DNA from: JACDHG01 sp963815295
GTDB taxonomy: Bacteria > Actinomycetota > Actinomycetes > Propionibacteriales > Nocardioidaceae
DNA length: 64,000 nt
Direction of reading: 5' to 3'
Assembly: GCA_963815295.1 (NCBI GenBank)
Contig: CAWFFZ010000006.1
Span: 1-64,000, forward strand
Shown here: positions 53,918 through 62,096 of the stretch, piece by piece
Layout: every line of letters begins with the position of its first letter
How positions within the stretch are numbered: position 1 is the stretch's first letter
Position numbers and translations under genes: made by a program
Notes under the pieces: generated by a model
Seen by the model: only the letters and a program-made list of their open reading frames with translations
Told to the model about the DNA's origin: nothing
The model's database searches: none

Positions 53918-54673
53918 ATGACAGCGACCGGGCGGATCGCACTCGTGACGGGTGCAGGCAGGGGCATCGGCCGCGCCGTCGCTGTCGACCTGAGCCGTCG
54001 CGGCGCCCGCGTCGTCCTGACCGCCCGCAATGAGGCCGACCTGCGCGAGACGGCGGCGTCATGCGTCATGGAGACGCGCATCGTCACCGCTGACATCACC
54101 GACCCCGCCACGCCCGAGCTGCTCTGGTCGGCGGCCGAGGAAGCCTGGGGTCCGGTCGACATACTCGTCGCGAACGCCGGGGCGGGTGTGTCGGCGAAGG
54201 TACACCGAACGTCCGACGAGGACTGGCAGGCGATGCTCGACGTCAACCTGACCGCACCGTTTCGGTGTCTGCGGCGGGCCCTGCCTTCGATGTTGGCAGC
54301 AGACTGGGGGCGGATCGTCGTCGTCGCTTCCATCGCCGCCAAGGTCGGGGAGCCGTACATCTCGGCCTACACCGCGAGCAAGCACGGCGTGCTCGGTCTG
54401 GTGCGCTCGGCCGCTGCCGAGGTCGCGGCCAGCGGGGTCACGGTCAACGCCGTCTGCCCCGGGTATGTCGACACCCCCATGACCGACGCGACGGTGGCCG
54501 GCATCGTCGCCAGGACGGGGCGCAGCGCCGAAGAGGCACGGGCGATCCTGGCCGCGAAGCAGCCGAGTGGGCGTCTGGTGACACCGGGACAAGTGGCAGC
54601 GGCGGTGTGGGCGTGCGTGGCGGACGGCACGGTCAACGGGCAAGGGATCGACGTGGACGGCGGCGAGGCATGA
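53918..54673 (+). CDS. SDR (3-hydroxyacyl-CoA dehydrogenase-like)
   Basis: An NAD(P)-dependent SDR of 251 residues: VTGAGRGIGRAVAVDLSRRG, ADITDP, VANAGAG, the YTASKHGVLGLVRS triad and VCPGYVDTPMTDATV with the FabG-like tail GQGIDVDGGEA. Genomic setting (aromatic-CoA degradation genes follow, and RidA 19 bases on) suggests it oxidises a 3-hydroxyacyl-CoA or a ring alcohol. The first gene of a short operon with ridA. Confidence 0.87.
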   Translation: MTATGRIALVTGAGRGIGRAVAVDLSRRGARVVLTARNEADLRETAASCVMETRIVTADITDPATPELLWSAAEEAWGPVDILVANAGAGVSAKVHRTSDEDWQAMLDVNLTAPFRCLRRALPSMLAADWGRIVVVASIAAKVGEPYISAYTASKHGVLGLVRSAAAEVAASGVTVNAVCPGYVDTPMTDATVAGIVARTGRSAEEARAILAAKQPSGRLVTPGQVAAAVWACVADGTVNGQGIDVDGGEA

Positions 54674-54692
54674 TCGAGGGAGAGAAGTTGCG

Positions 54693-55085
54693 GTGAGTAT
54701 CGAGCGGATCAACCCCGACAAGCTCGCGCGACCTCGCGGCTTCAGCCACGCGGTCGTGGCGACCGGACGGGTGGTGGCGCTCGCGGGACAGACGGGCATG
54801 GCGGCCGATGGATCCATCGTGGCTGGTGGCGTGGTCGCCCAGTTCGAGCAGGCGCTCTCCAACCTCGTCGTGGCACTCGAGGCTGCGGGAGGAAGGCCTG
54901 ACCAGCTCGTGAGCCTCACGATCTATGTGGTCGACATGGACGGCTACCAGGCTCACGGCCGCGAGATCGGTGAGGCATGGGGTCGCTTGGTCGGGGGCGA
55001 GTTCCCGGCGATGGCTGGCGTCGGTGTCTCCCGTCTCTGGGACGTCGAGGCGGTCGTCGAGGTGCAGGGGCTCGCCGTCATCTGA
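54693..55085 (+). CDS. RidA/YjgF family protein lacking the catalytic Arg
   Basis: A 130-residue protein of the Rid fold (homotrimeric enamine/imine deaminases). LARPRGFSHAVVATGRVVAL, GGVVAQFEQALSNL and a C-terminal VVEVQGLAVI are family features. At the position of the RidA Arg (x-R-T in E. coli, which contacts the substrate carboxylate) this one has FPAMAGVGVSRLW, so Arg is replaced. It belongs to a non-archetypal Rid subgroup. Being inside an aminobenzoate-type cluster, it may deaminate a cyclic enamine-CoA. Overlaps the convergent paaX by eight bases. Confidence 0.85.
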   Translation: MSIERINPDKLARPRGFSHAVVATGRVVALAGQTGMAADGSIVAGGVVAQFEQALSNLVVALEAAGGRPDQLVSLTIYVVDMDGYQAHGREIGEAWGRLVGGEFPAMAGVGVSRLWDVEAVVEVQGLAVI

Positions 55086-55911
55086 CCGAGGCGACGTACC
55101 TCCGTGCCGACTGTTCGAGCCGATCGCTCAGGGCGCCGAACAGGTCGGCAGCGGCTTGCCCTGGCCAGGTCGCTGGTAGCACCTCGTCGGGTAGGCCTGG
55201 GTCGAGGAACGGCAGCCTTCGCCAGGTCGTCAGAGCCGCCACGAGATCGCGGAACGCTGCCGCGTCAGCCGCCGTCTTGCGTCGGCGCCACCGTGTCAGC
55301 ACGGGCGTGTATGTCGTCAGGAAGTCGTCATACAGCTGGGCGAGCGCGTCGAGGTTCCACCAGGTGGCGGCCAGCTCTGTCACGTCGCCGAACGCCACAT
55401 GGTCGGCGCGGAAGAGGTCGACGTACGATGCCAGCCCATAGCGCGCGAGCACATGTCTGGTCTCTTCCTCGAGCTGCGCCGGGGCCACCCATACGCCTGC
55501 TGCCACGGTGCCGAATCCCAACCAGGTAAGGCGGGAGCGCAAGGTATGACGCTTGCTCCGCTCGGACTCGGGCACGCTGAACACGGCCAACAGCCAGCCG
55601 TCTGACAGGCGGGGTCTTGGCCGCTGGAAGATCCGTCGGTCGCCCTCGTCGAGGATCGCCTTCGCGTCGTCCGAGACGGCATACCCGGCCACGCCATCGA
55701 CGCGGCGTGACTCGAGGATTCCGCGGCGCTTGAGCCGCGAGATCGACGATCGCACCGCCGGCTCGTCGACGCCAAGCTCCGCCATCAGCCGGATCAGCGT
55801 CGCGATGCTCAGCCAGCCCGGCTCGTCGCGGGCGTAGAGGCCGTAGAGGGTGACGATCAGAGCGCGCGGCTGGAAGCCTGTAGCCGGCGCAAGCAAGTCG
55901 GGCGTCGTCAC
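55078..55911 (-). CDS. PaaX family transcriptional repressor
   Basis: A 277-residue GntR-like/PaaX repressor that binds aryl-CoA effectors. It has an N-terminal winged helix (ALIVTLYGLYARDEPGWLSI, VRSSISRLKRRGILESRRVD) and the PaaX central and C-terminal domains (GWLLAVFSVPESERSKRHTL, RLTWLGFGTVAAGVWVAP). TATCGT on the minus strand is spaced for a leaderless GTG start. Divergent from the aryl-CoA ligase, which it probably represses until a CoA thioester appears. Confidence 0.9.
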   Translation of the reverse strand: MTTPDLLAPATGFQPRALIVTLYGLYARDEPGWLSIATLIRLMAELGVDEPAVRSSISRLKRRGILESRRVDGVAGYAVSDDAKAILDEGDRRIFQRPRPRLSDGWLLAVFSVPESERSKRHTLRSRLTWLGFGTVAAGVWVAPAQLEEETRHVLARYGLASYVDLFRADHVAFGDVTELAATWWNLDALAQLYDDFLTTYTPVLTRWRRRKTAADAAAFRDLVAALTTWRRLPFLDPGLPDEVLPATWPGQAAADLFGALSDRLEQSARRYVASVR

Positions 55912-55917
55912 TCGAGC

Positions 55918-55923
55918 ACGATA
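55918..55923 (-). promoter_or_regulatory. -10 box of leaderless paaX
   Basis: TATCGT (minus strand) lies 12 to 7 bases before the paaX GTG. Confidence 0.45.
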
Positions 55924-55953
55924 GCGAGAAACCAGCACCGGTGTTGCGCGGTC

Positions 55954-55981
55954 TTGACTGCCGTCATCGGAGGGGAATACT
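55954..55981 (+). promoter_or_regulatory. promoter of the aryl-CoA ligase gene
   Basis: TTGACT (55954-55959), a 16-base spacer and AATACT (55976-55981) lead to an ATG seven bases on, giving a leaderless mRNA. It lies in the 77-base paaX-ligase gap, where a PaaX operator would be expected. Confidence 0.6.
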
Positions 55982-55988
55982 GAGCCCC

Positions 55989-57596
55989 ATGTCGCCATCG
56001 CCGTCGGCCCATGTGGACACGTTCTGTCGCGATCACCTGCCGCCGGTGGAAGCGTGGCCGGAGCTGAAGTTCGATCTGCCTGAGTTGCTGTACCCGGACC
56101 GGATGAACTGCGCCGCCGTCTTGATCGACAAGACCGCCACCAGGCTTGGCGACGACCGTCTCTGCCTGCTCTCGCCGGCAGGCGAGCGGTGGACCTACGG
56201 CGATCTGCGTCAGGTCTCCAACCAGATCGCGCACGTGCTCGTCGACGAGCTCGGCGTGGTCGCGGGCAATCGGGTGTTGCTGCGCGGGCCCAACAACCCC
56301 TGGCTGGTCGCATGCTGGGCGGGTGTTCTCAAGGCGGGTGCAGTGGTCGTCACGACGATGCCCCTCCTGCGACCTGGCGAGTTGAGCACCGTGCATGAGA
56401 TCGCCCAGATCGACCTGGCGTTGTGTGAGAGTCGGTTCGTCGACGATCTGCGAGCCGCCGACCTGGGAGCCGCCCCGATCGTGGTCTACGGCAGCGACGA
56501 AGCTGATGACCTGACCCGGCTCGCGGCGTCAGCGGACCCTGAGTTCGAGCCGGTCGACACGGCGGCGGATGACGTTGCCCTGTTGGCGTTCACTTCTGGT
56601 ACGACGGGTCGGCCCAAGGCCACGATGCACTTCCACCGTGACGTGCTCGCCAACGCCGACACGTTCTCTCGCCATGTCTTGCGACCAACTCCCGACGACG
56701 TGTTCACGGGCACCCCGCCGCTGGCGTTCACGTTCGGGCTCGGCGCGCTCGTCGTGTTTCCGCTGCATGTCGGCGCCGCGAGTCTGCTGATCGAGAAGGC
56801 GTCTCCCGACGAGTTGGCCGACCACATCGAGGCTCATCGGGTCACGGTCTGCTTCACCGCCCCGACGGCATACCGGGCGATGCTCGTGGCCGGTCGCACC
56901 GAACGCCTGGCCACGCTACGCCGATGCGTCTCCGCCGGGGAGCATCTGCCGAAGGCGACCTGGCAGTCGTTCGCCGACGCGACAGGCGTGCGGATCATCG
57001 ACGGCATCGGCTCGACGGAGATGCTGCACATCTTCATCTCGTCAGCCGACGACGACATCCGGCCAGGCTCGACCGGCAAGGCAGTTCCTGGCTACGAGGC
57101 CACGGTCGTCGACCGCGACGGGGCGCCGGTCCTGGCCGGTGAAGTCGGTCGGCTCGCGGTGCGAGGACCGACAGGGTGTCGTTACTTGTCCGACCCTCGG
57201 CAGGCCGCCTATGTGCAGCACGGTTGGAACATCACCGGTGACACGTTCGTGCAGGATTCCGACGGCTACTTCTGGTACCAGGCCCGGAGCGACGACATGA
57301 TCATCTCCTCCGGCTACAACATCGCCGGGCCTGAGGTCGAGGAGGCGCTACTCGCCCATGACGCGGTCGTCGAGTGCGCCGTGGTCGGCATACCCGATGA
57401 GGCACGCGGCCAGCTCGTCACGGCGTACGTCGTCGCTGCCAAGGGTATTGATGCAGACGAAGCCCTCGCGGCGGAGCTGCAGGCCTTCGTCAAGCAGCAG
57501 ATCGCGCCCTACAAGTACCCCCGCTCCGTGCGCTTCGTCGACGCGCTGCCCCGCACGAGCACGGGCAAAGTGCAGCGCTTCCGCCTTCGCGAATAG
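55989..57596 (+). CDS. 2-aminobenzoate/benzoate-CoA ligase-type AMP-forming enzyme
   Basis: Acyl-adenylate-forming ligase of 535 residues. Motifs: P-loop LAFTSGTTGRPKATMHFHRD, APTAYRAML, IDGIGSTEMLHIF, GWNITGDTF and SDDMIISSGYNIAGPEVEEA, plus the C-terminal lysine region PRTSTGKVQRFRLRE. The pattern resembles benzoate- and 2-aminobenzoate-CoA ligases. Together with the monooxygenase-reductase fusion 2 kb away it is most consistent with activation of 2-aminobenzoate or a hydroxylated benzoate. Confidence 0.88.
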   Translation: MSPSPSAHVDTFCRDHLPPVEAWPELKFDLPELLYPDRMNCAAVLIDKTATRLGDDRLCLLSPAGERWTYGDLRQVSNQIAHVLVDELGVVAGNRVLLRGPNNPWLVACWAGVLKAGAVVVTTMPLLRPGELSTVHEIAQIDLALCESRFVDDLRAADLGAAPIVVYGSDEADDLTRLAASADPEFEPVDTAADDVALLAFTSGTTGRPKATMHFHRDVLANADTFSRHVLRPTPDDVFTGTPPLAFTFGLGALVVFPLHVGAASLLIEKASPDELADHIEAHRVTVCFTAPTAYRAMLVAGRTERLATLRRCVSAGEHLPKATWQSFADATGVRIIDGIGSTEMLHIFISSADDDIRPGSTGKAVPGYEATVVDRDGAPVLAGEVGRLAVRGPTGCRYLSDPRQAAYVQHGWNITGDTFVQDSDGYFWYQARSDDMIISSGYNIAGPEVEEALLAHDAVVECAVVGIPDEARGQLVTAYVVAAKGIDADEALAAELQAFVKQQIAPYKYPRSVRFVDALPRTSTGKVQRFRLRE

Positions 57597-57603
57597 CTCA
57601 CGG

Positions 57604-58767
57604 TCAGCGGTAGAGGTCGCGGGCAATGATCGAGCGCTGCACTTCGGTGGCGCCTTCGTAGATGCGCGGAGCCCGCACTTCGCGGTAGAGGTGCTCGAGC
57701 AGGTGTCCCCGCTGGAGTGCGCGGGCGCCGTGGATCTGGATGGCGGCGTCGACGACGTACTGCGCCGTCTCCGTCGCGAACAGCTTCGCCATGGCCGAGC
57801 TCGTTGAGATGCCGGGGCGGCCCGCGTCGTATGCCGATCCGGCCCGATAGACCATGGCGCGGGCGGCTTCGGTGCGCGTGGCCATCTCGGCCAGCGTGTG
57901 GCTGACCGACTGCAGCTCGCGCAGCGGTGCCCCGAAGGCCTCCCTCGTGCCGGCGTGCGCAACTGCGGCGTCGAGGGCCGCTTGCGCCATGCCCACCCCG
58001 AACGCGCCGACGCTGGGTCGGAACAGGTCGAGCGTGCGCATCGCCACCGCGAACCCCTGGTCGAGCTCGCCGAGGCGATCGGATGCCTCCACCCGCACGC
58101 CGTCGAAGACCAGGCTGCCGATCGGATGCGGCGACAGCATGTCGAGGTGCTCACCGGACAGGCCTGCTCGGTCGCCGGGTACGACGAACGCCGTCACGCC
58201 CCGACTGCCGGCGCCCGGTGTCGTGCGCGCGAAGACGGAGTAGAAGTCGGCTTCGGGGGCGTTGGAGATCCAGGTTTTCTCGCCCGTAAGCCTCCAGCCG
58301 TCGCCGTCGGCCTCCGCCGCCAGCGCGAGCGCAGCCGCGTCGGATCCTGCACCCGGCTCGGACAGCGCGAAGCCGGCAACGGCATCGCCGGCGGCCGCGG
58401 CCGCGACCCAGTGCTGGACCTGGTCGTCGGTCCCGGTCTGCAGGACGGGGTAGGTGCCGAGCCCTTGCAGCGCCAACGCGGTCTCGGCCTCCGTCGACAC
58501 AGTCGCCAGTCCCTCGCGCAGCAGGCAGAGGTCGAGGGCAGCCGCAGTCCGTGAGCTGCCGCCGTCGAGTCCGGGGAATAGGCGCGCGAGCAGTCCGAGA
58601 TCGCCGAGCGCCTTGACGAGTGCGCGGTTGACGTGACCTTCTGCACCTCCGGCCGCGATCGCGACGAGCTGGTCACGGGCGACCTCCCGGACCTGGCTCA
58701 GAAACGCCTGCTGCTCACTCGTGAGCTCCCACGCAGCCGCCGGCACTCCGACTACCGCCCCGTCCAT
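57604..58767 (-). CDS. acyl-CoA dehydrogenase of the aromatic cluster
   Basis: A 387-residue acyl-CoA dehydrogenase. Visible: FALSEPGAGSDAAALALAAE, KTWISNAPEADFYSVFAR, LDLFRPSVGAFGVGMAQAAL, HTLAEMATRTEAARAM and the catalytic Glu in APRIYEGATEVQRSIIARD. It is downstream of the enoyl-CoA hydratase with a 16-base overlap, so the two form an operon. Distinct from the acyl-CoA dehydrogenase near 50 kb. Confidence 0.9.
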   Translation of the reverse strand: MDGAVVGVPAAAWELTSEQQAFLSQVREVARDQLVAIAAGGAEGHVNRALVKALGDLGLLARLFPGLDGGSSRTAAALDLCLLREGLATVSTEAETALALQGLGTYPVLQTGTDDQVQHWVAAAAAGDAVAGFALSEPGAGSDAAALALAAEADGDGWRLTGEKTWISNAPEADFYSVFARTTPGAGSRGVTAFVVPGDRAGLSGEHLDMLSPHPIGSLVFDGVRVEASDRLGELDQGFAVAMRTLDLFRPSVGAFGVGMAQAALDAAVAHAGTREAFGAPLRELQSVSHTLAEMATRTEAARAMVYRAGSAYDAGRPGISTSSAMAKLFATETAQYVVDAAIQIHGARALQRGHLLEHLYREVRAPRIYEGATEVQRSIIARDLYR

Positions 58768-59579
58768 GTGGGGTCACGCTTGCCGGTAAAGGCGGCGTGG
58801 AATTCGCGGTAGTCGTCGCCTTTCATCAGGAGCGCCTGGGTGACGGCCTCCAGCTCGACAGCGGCGGTCAGCGGCATGTCGAGCTCGCGGGTGAGCAGCG
58901 CCTTCGTCTGGGCGTAGGCCTGCGCGGGTCCCGAGGCGAGCCGCTCGGCCAGCTTGGTCGCCGTCGAGTCGACCTGGTCGTCGTCGACAAGCGAGCTCAC
59001 CAACCCAATGCGCTCGGCCTCCTCGGCGGCGAGGGTGTCGCCGAGGACCAGCAGCTCGGTCGCGCGGCCGAGACCGACGAGTCGCGGAAGGAGGTACGCC
59101 GCGCCCATGTCTGCGCCGGCCAGCCCGACTTTCGTGAACAGGAACGCGAACTTCGCCGAGCGGGCCATCACCCGGAAGTCGCTGGCAAGTGCGAGCACCG
59201 ACCCGGCCCCGGCGGCGGTGCCCTGGATCGCGGCGATGACGAGCACTGGCGACTCTCGCATCGCGCGTACGACGTCACCCGTCATGCGGGTGAACGCCAG
59301 CAGCTCGTCGGGTCGCATCGACAGCGTGGCACCGATGATCTCGTCGACGTCACCACCGGAGCAGAACGACCTACCCTCCCCACGGAGCACCACCACTGTG
59401 GTGTCGTCGCGGTGGGGGAGTTCGCCGAAGAAGTCGCGGAGGTCGGCATAGGTGTCGAACGTCAATGCGTTGAGACGGTCCGGGCGGTTAAACGTCACGG
59501 TGGCGACACCGTCGCGACGCTGCACGTCGAAGTGCTGCCAGCTGTCGGTGAACGGCGCCGATCCGCGGAACGGGCTCAT
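58752..59579 (-). CDS. enoyl-CoA hydratase/isomerase
   Basis: A 275-residue crotonase-fold enzyme. Core: VATVTFNRPDRLNALTFDTY, VVVLRGEGRSFCSGGDVDEI (oxyanion hole), IAAIQGTAAGAGSVLALASD and FLFTKVGLAGADMGAAYLLP, with the catalytic Glu pair less standard (AGADMG in place of the common GGTGG/GCCPG). Could hydrate, isomerise or hydrolyse a ring-derived CoA ester. GAGGAGGAG lies before the ATG. Divergent from the monooxygenase fusion. Confidence 0.88.
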   Translation of the reverse strand: MSPFRGSAPFTDSWQHFDVQRRDGVATVTFNRPDRLNALTFDTYADLRDFFGELPHRDDTTVVVLRGEGRSFCSGGDVDEIIGATLSMRPDELLAFTRMTGDVVRAMRESPVLVIAAIQGTAAGAGSVLALASDFRVMARSAKFAFLFTKVGLAGADMGAAYLLPRLVGLGRATELLVLGDTLAAEEAERIGLVSSLVDDDQVDSTATKLAERLASGPAQAYAQTKALLTRELDMPLTAAVELEAVTQALLMKGDDYREFHAAFTGKRDPTWTGR

Positions 59580-59652
59580 CGTCGACTCCTCCTCGGGACG
59601 GGTGGTTGCAGCGTATAGCGCCGGACCGAGGGTTCGAGCGCCTGCTGCATTG

Positions 59653-59682
59653 TTGACGGTCGTCGTGGAAGCGACATATCCT
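59653..59682 (+). promoter_or_regulatory. promoter of the monooxygenase-reductase fusion gene
   Basis: TTGACG (59653-59658), 18 bases, TATCCT (59677-59682), giving a leader of about 28 bases with GGAAGG before the ATG. Confidence 0.55.
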
Positions 59683-59716
59683 CGTGAGGAAGCGTCGGGC
59701 AACGGAAGGCGACGAC

Positions 59717-62083
59717 ATGCGGATCGCGGTCGTGGGTGGTGGTCCGGGTGGGCTCTACTTCGCCGCACTGGCTAAGCAGCTCGGCCCCGACCACGAGATC
59801 ACGGTCTGGGAGCGTAACGCCGCCGACGACACGTTCGGCTTCGGAGTGGTGTTCTCCGACGAGACGCTCGGCGGCATCGAGCACGCCGACCCGGCGATCC
59901 ATGCGGCGATGGAGGCCGAGTTTGCCCGGTGGGACGACATCGACGTCCACGTGCGTGGGCAGGTCATCACGAGCGGCGGACACGGCTTCGCGGCGATGAG
60001 CCGCCGACGCTTGCTGGAGATCCTGCAAGCCAGGTGCACTGCGATCGGCGTCGACGTGAAGTTCCTGACGACGGCTCCGGCGGTCGACGAGCTCCGCGCG
60101 ACATACGACCTCGTGGTGGCGAGCGACGGCGTCAACTCCACCGTCCGAGCGACATACTCCGACGTCTTCGGCCCCACGATCGAGCGGCGTCGATGCCGCT
60201 ACATGTGGCTTGGCACCGACCTCGTGTTCGACGCGTTCAAGTTCTACGTCGCGCAGACGCCGTACGGCGTGATGCAGATCCATGGCTACCCGTTCGACGC
60301 GAAAGGCAGCACGTTCATCGTTGAGATGCACGACGACGTGTGGGCGGCTGCCGGCTTCGGACAACTCGCCGCGTCGGCAGAAGGGCTGCCACCGGGTGCC
60401 TCTGACGAGCCGTCGATCGCCAAGGTGTGTGAGTTGTTCGCCGACGTGCTCGACGGGCATGCCGTCCACGCCAACAACTCGCGCTGGACGAGCTTCGCGA
60501 CGGTGCGCAACGAGACCTGGCGTCATAACAACGTTGTGCTGCTGGGCGATGCGGCGCACACGGCGCACTTCTCGATCGGCTCGGGAACGAAGCTCGCGAT
60601 GGAGGACGCGCTGGCCCTGGCGGCCTGTATCCACGAGAACAAAGACCTCTCAGCGGGCGTTGACGCGTATGAGCAAGAGAGACGGCCGGTGGTGCTGTCG
60701 ACGCAGCGCGCGGCGCAGGCGAGTCTCGAGTGGTTCGAGAATCTCCATCAGTACGTCGGACAGGAGCCGATGCAGTTGGCGTTCAACATCATGACCCGAA
60801 GCCGCCGGGTCACCTACGACAACCTGCGGGTGCGCGACCACGAGTTCGTCGAGCGGGTTGACAGCTGGTTCGCCGAGCACGAGCACCGACGCGGCCTCGG
60901 CACCGGCGAGATCCGGCCGCCGATGTTCCAGCCGTTCCGACTGCGCGACGTCGAGCTGGTCAACCGTGTCGTCGTGTCCGCGATGGACATGTACATGGCC
61001 GACGACGGCGTCGCCGGAGACTTCCACTTCACGCACCTGACGGGGAAGGCACTGGGCGGCGCCGGCCTGGTGATGACGGAGATGGCGTGTGTGTCGCCGG
61101 AGGGTCGGATCACCCCGGCCTGCTGTGGGATGTATGACGACGGGCACGTCACTGCCTTCCGGCGGATCACTGACTTCGTGCACGAAAACACGGCCGCAAA
61201 GATGGGGATGCAGCTCGGTCACTCCGGCCGCAAGGGGTCGACACGCCGCATGTGGGAGGGGATGGACGAGCCTCTCCCCGACGGCAACTGGGGCGTGGTG
61301 GGACCGTCCGCCCTGGCCTACCAGCCGGGTGTCAACCAAGTGCCGCGAGAGCTGGACGTCACCGAGATGGCTGTCATCAAGCAGCAGTTCGTCGACGCCA
61401 CCGTGCGGGCGGAGGCGGCCGGCTTCGACCTGCTCGAGCTGCACTGTGCGCATGGGTACCTGTTGTCGAGCTTCTTGTCGCCGGTGACCAACCGACGTAC
61501 CGATGGCTATGGCGGCAGCATCGAGGAGCGCCTCCGCTACCCGTTGGAGGTGTTCACCGCGATGCGGGATGTCTGGCCGGCGGGGTTGCCCATGACGGTG
61601 CGTATCTCTGCGACCGACTGGGTCGAGGGCGGCAATGACGTCGACGACGCGGTGGTCATCGCGCGGGCGTTCGCGGAGGCCGGCGCCGATGCGATCGATG
61701 TTTCGAGCGGACAGGTGACGCCAGACGAGAGACCTGACTACGGCAGGTCATTCCAGACGCCGTTCTCCGACGCGATCCGCAACCGGGTCGGTGTGCCGAC
61801 CATGGCGGTCGGGGCCATCTCGTCATACGACGACGTCAACTCGCTGATCATCGCCGGGCGGGCCGACCTGTGCGCGCTCGGGCGCGTGCACCTCTACGAC
61901 CCGAACTGGACGCTGCATGCGGCCCTCGACCAGGGCTACGACGGCCCAGGAGTGACGTGGCCATCGCCGTGGCTGCCAGGACGGCGGCAGCCACAGACCG
62001 GTCGGACCGACGGGCCGAAACCGCGGCTGCAGCTGATCCGCGAAGGTGAGTCGGGCGTGCGCCACCGTCGTTGGCGACCCTGA
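59717..62083 (+). CDS. 2-aminobenzoyl-CoA monooxygenase/reductase-type fusion (salicylyl-CoA hydroxylase/OYE)
   Basis: A 788-residue two-domain flavoenzyme. The first half (about 1-395) is an FAD aromatic hydroxylase: MRIAVVGGGPGGLYFAAL, FGFGVVFSDETLGGIEHAD, and LLGDAAHTAHFSIGSGTKLA. The second (about 400-770) is an Old Yellow Enzyme FMN domain: MFQPFRLRDVELVNRVVVSA, KMGMQLGHSGRKGS, DLLELHCAHGYLLSSFLSP, LCALGRVHLYDP. This fusion is known in bifunctional salicylyl-CoA 5-hydroxylase/oxidoreductases and in 2-aminobenzoyl-CoA monooxygenase/reductase, which hydroxylate and reduce the ring of the CoA ester. With the ligase and the acyl-CoA genes it defines a CoA-based aromatic pathway. Confidence 0.9.
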   Translation: MRIAVVGGGPGGLYFAALAKQLGPDHEITVWERNAADDTFGFGVVFSDETLGGIEHADPAIHAAMEAEFARWDDIDVHVRGQVITSGGHGFAAMSRRRLLEILQARCTAIGVDVKFLTTAPAVDELRATYDLVVASDGVNSTVRATYSDVFGPTIERRRCRYMWLGTDLVFDAFKFYVAQTPYGVMQIHGYPFDAKGSTFIVEMHDDVWAAAGFGQLAASAEGLPPGASDEPSIAKVCELFADVLDGHAVHANNSRWTSFATVRNETWRHNNVVLLGDAAHTAHFSIGSGTKLAMEDALALAACIHENKDLSAGVDAYEQERRPVVLSTQRAAQASLEWFENLHQYVGQEPMQLAFNIMTRSRRVTYDNLRVRDHEFVERVDSWFAEHEHRRGLGTGEIRPPMFQPFRLRDVELVNRVVVSAMDMYMADDGVAGDFHFTHLTGKALGGAGLVMTEMACVSPEGRITPACCGMYDDGHVTAFRRITDFVHENTAAKMGMQLGHSGRKGSTRRMWEGMDEPLPDGNWGVVGPSALAYQPGVNQVPRELDVTEMAVIKQQFVDATVRAEAAGFDLLELHCAHGYLLSSFLSPVTNRRTDGYGGSIEERLRYPLEVFTAMRDVWPAGLPMTVRISATDWVEGGNDVDDAVVIARAFAEAGADAIDVSSGQVTPDERPDYGRSFQTPFSDAIRNRVGVPTMAVGAISSYDDVNSLIIAGRADLCALGRVHLYDPNWTLHAALDQGYDGPGVTWPSPWLPGRRQPQTGRTDGPKPRLQLIREGESGVRHRRWRP

Positions 62084-62096
62084 CCGGGTAGCCCTG

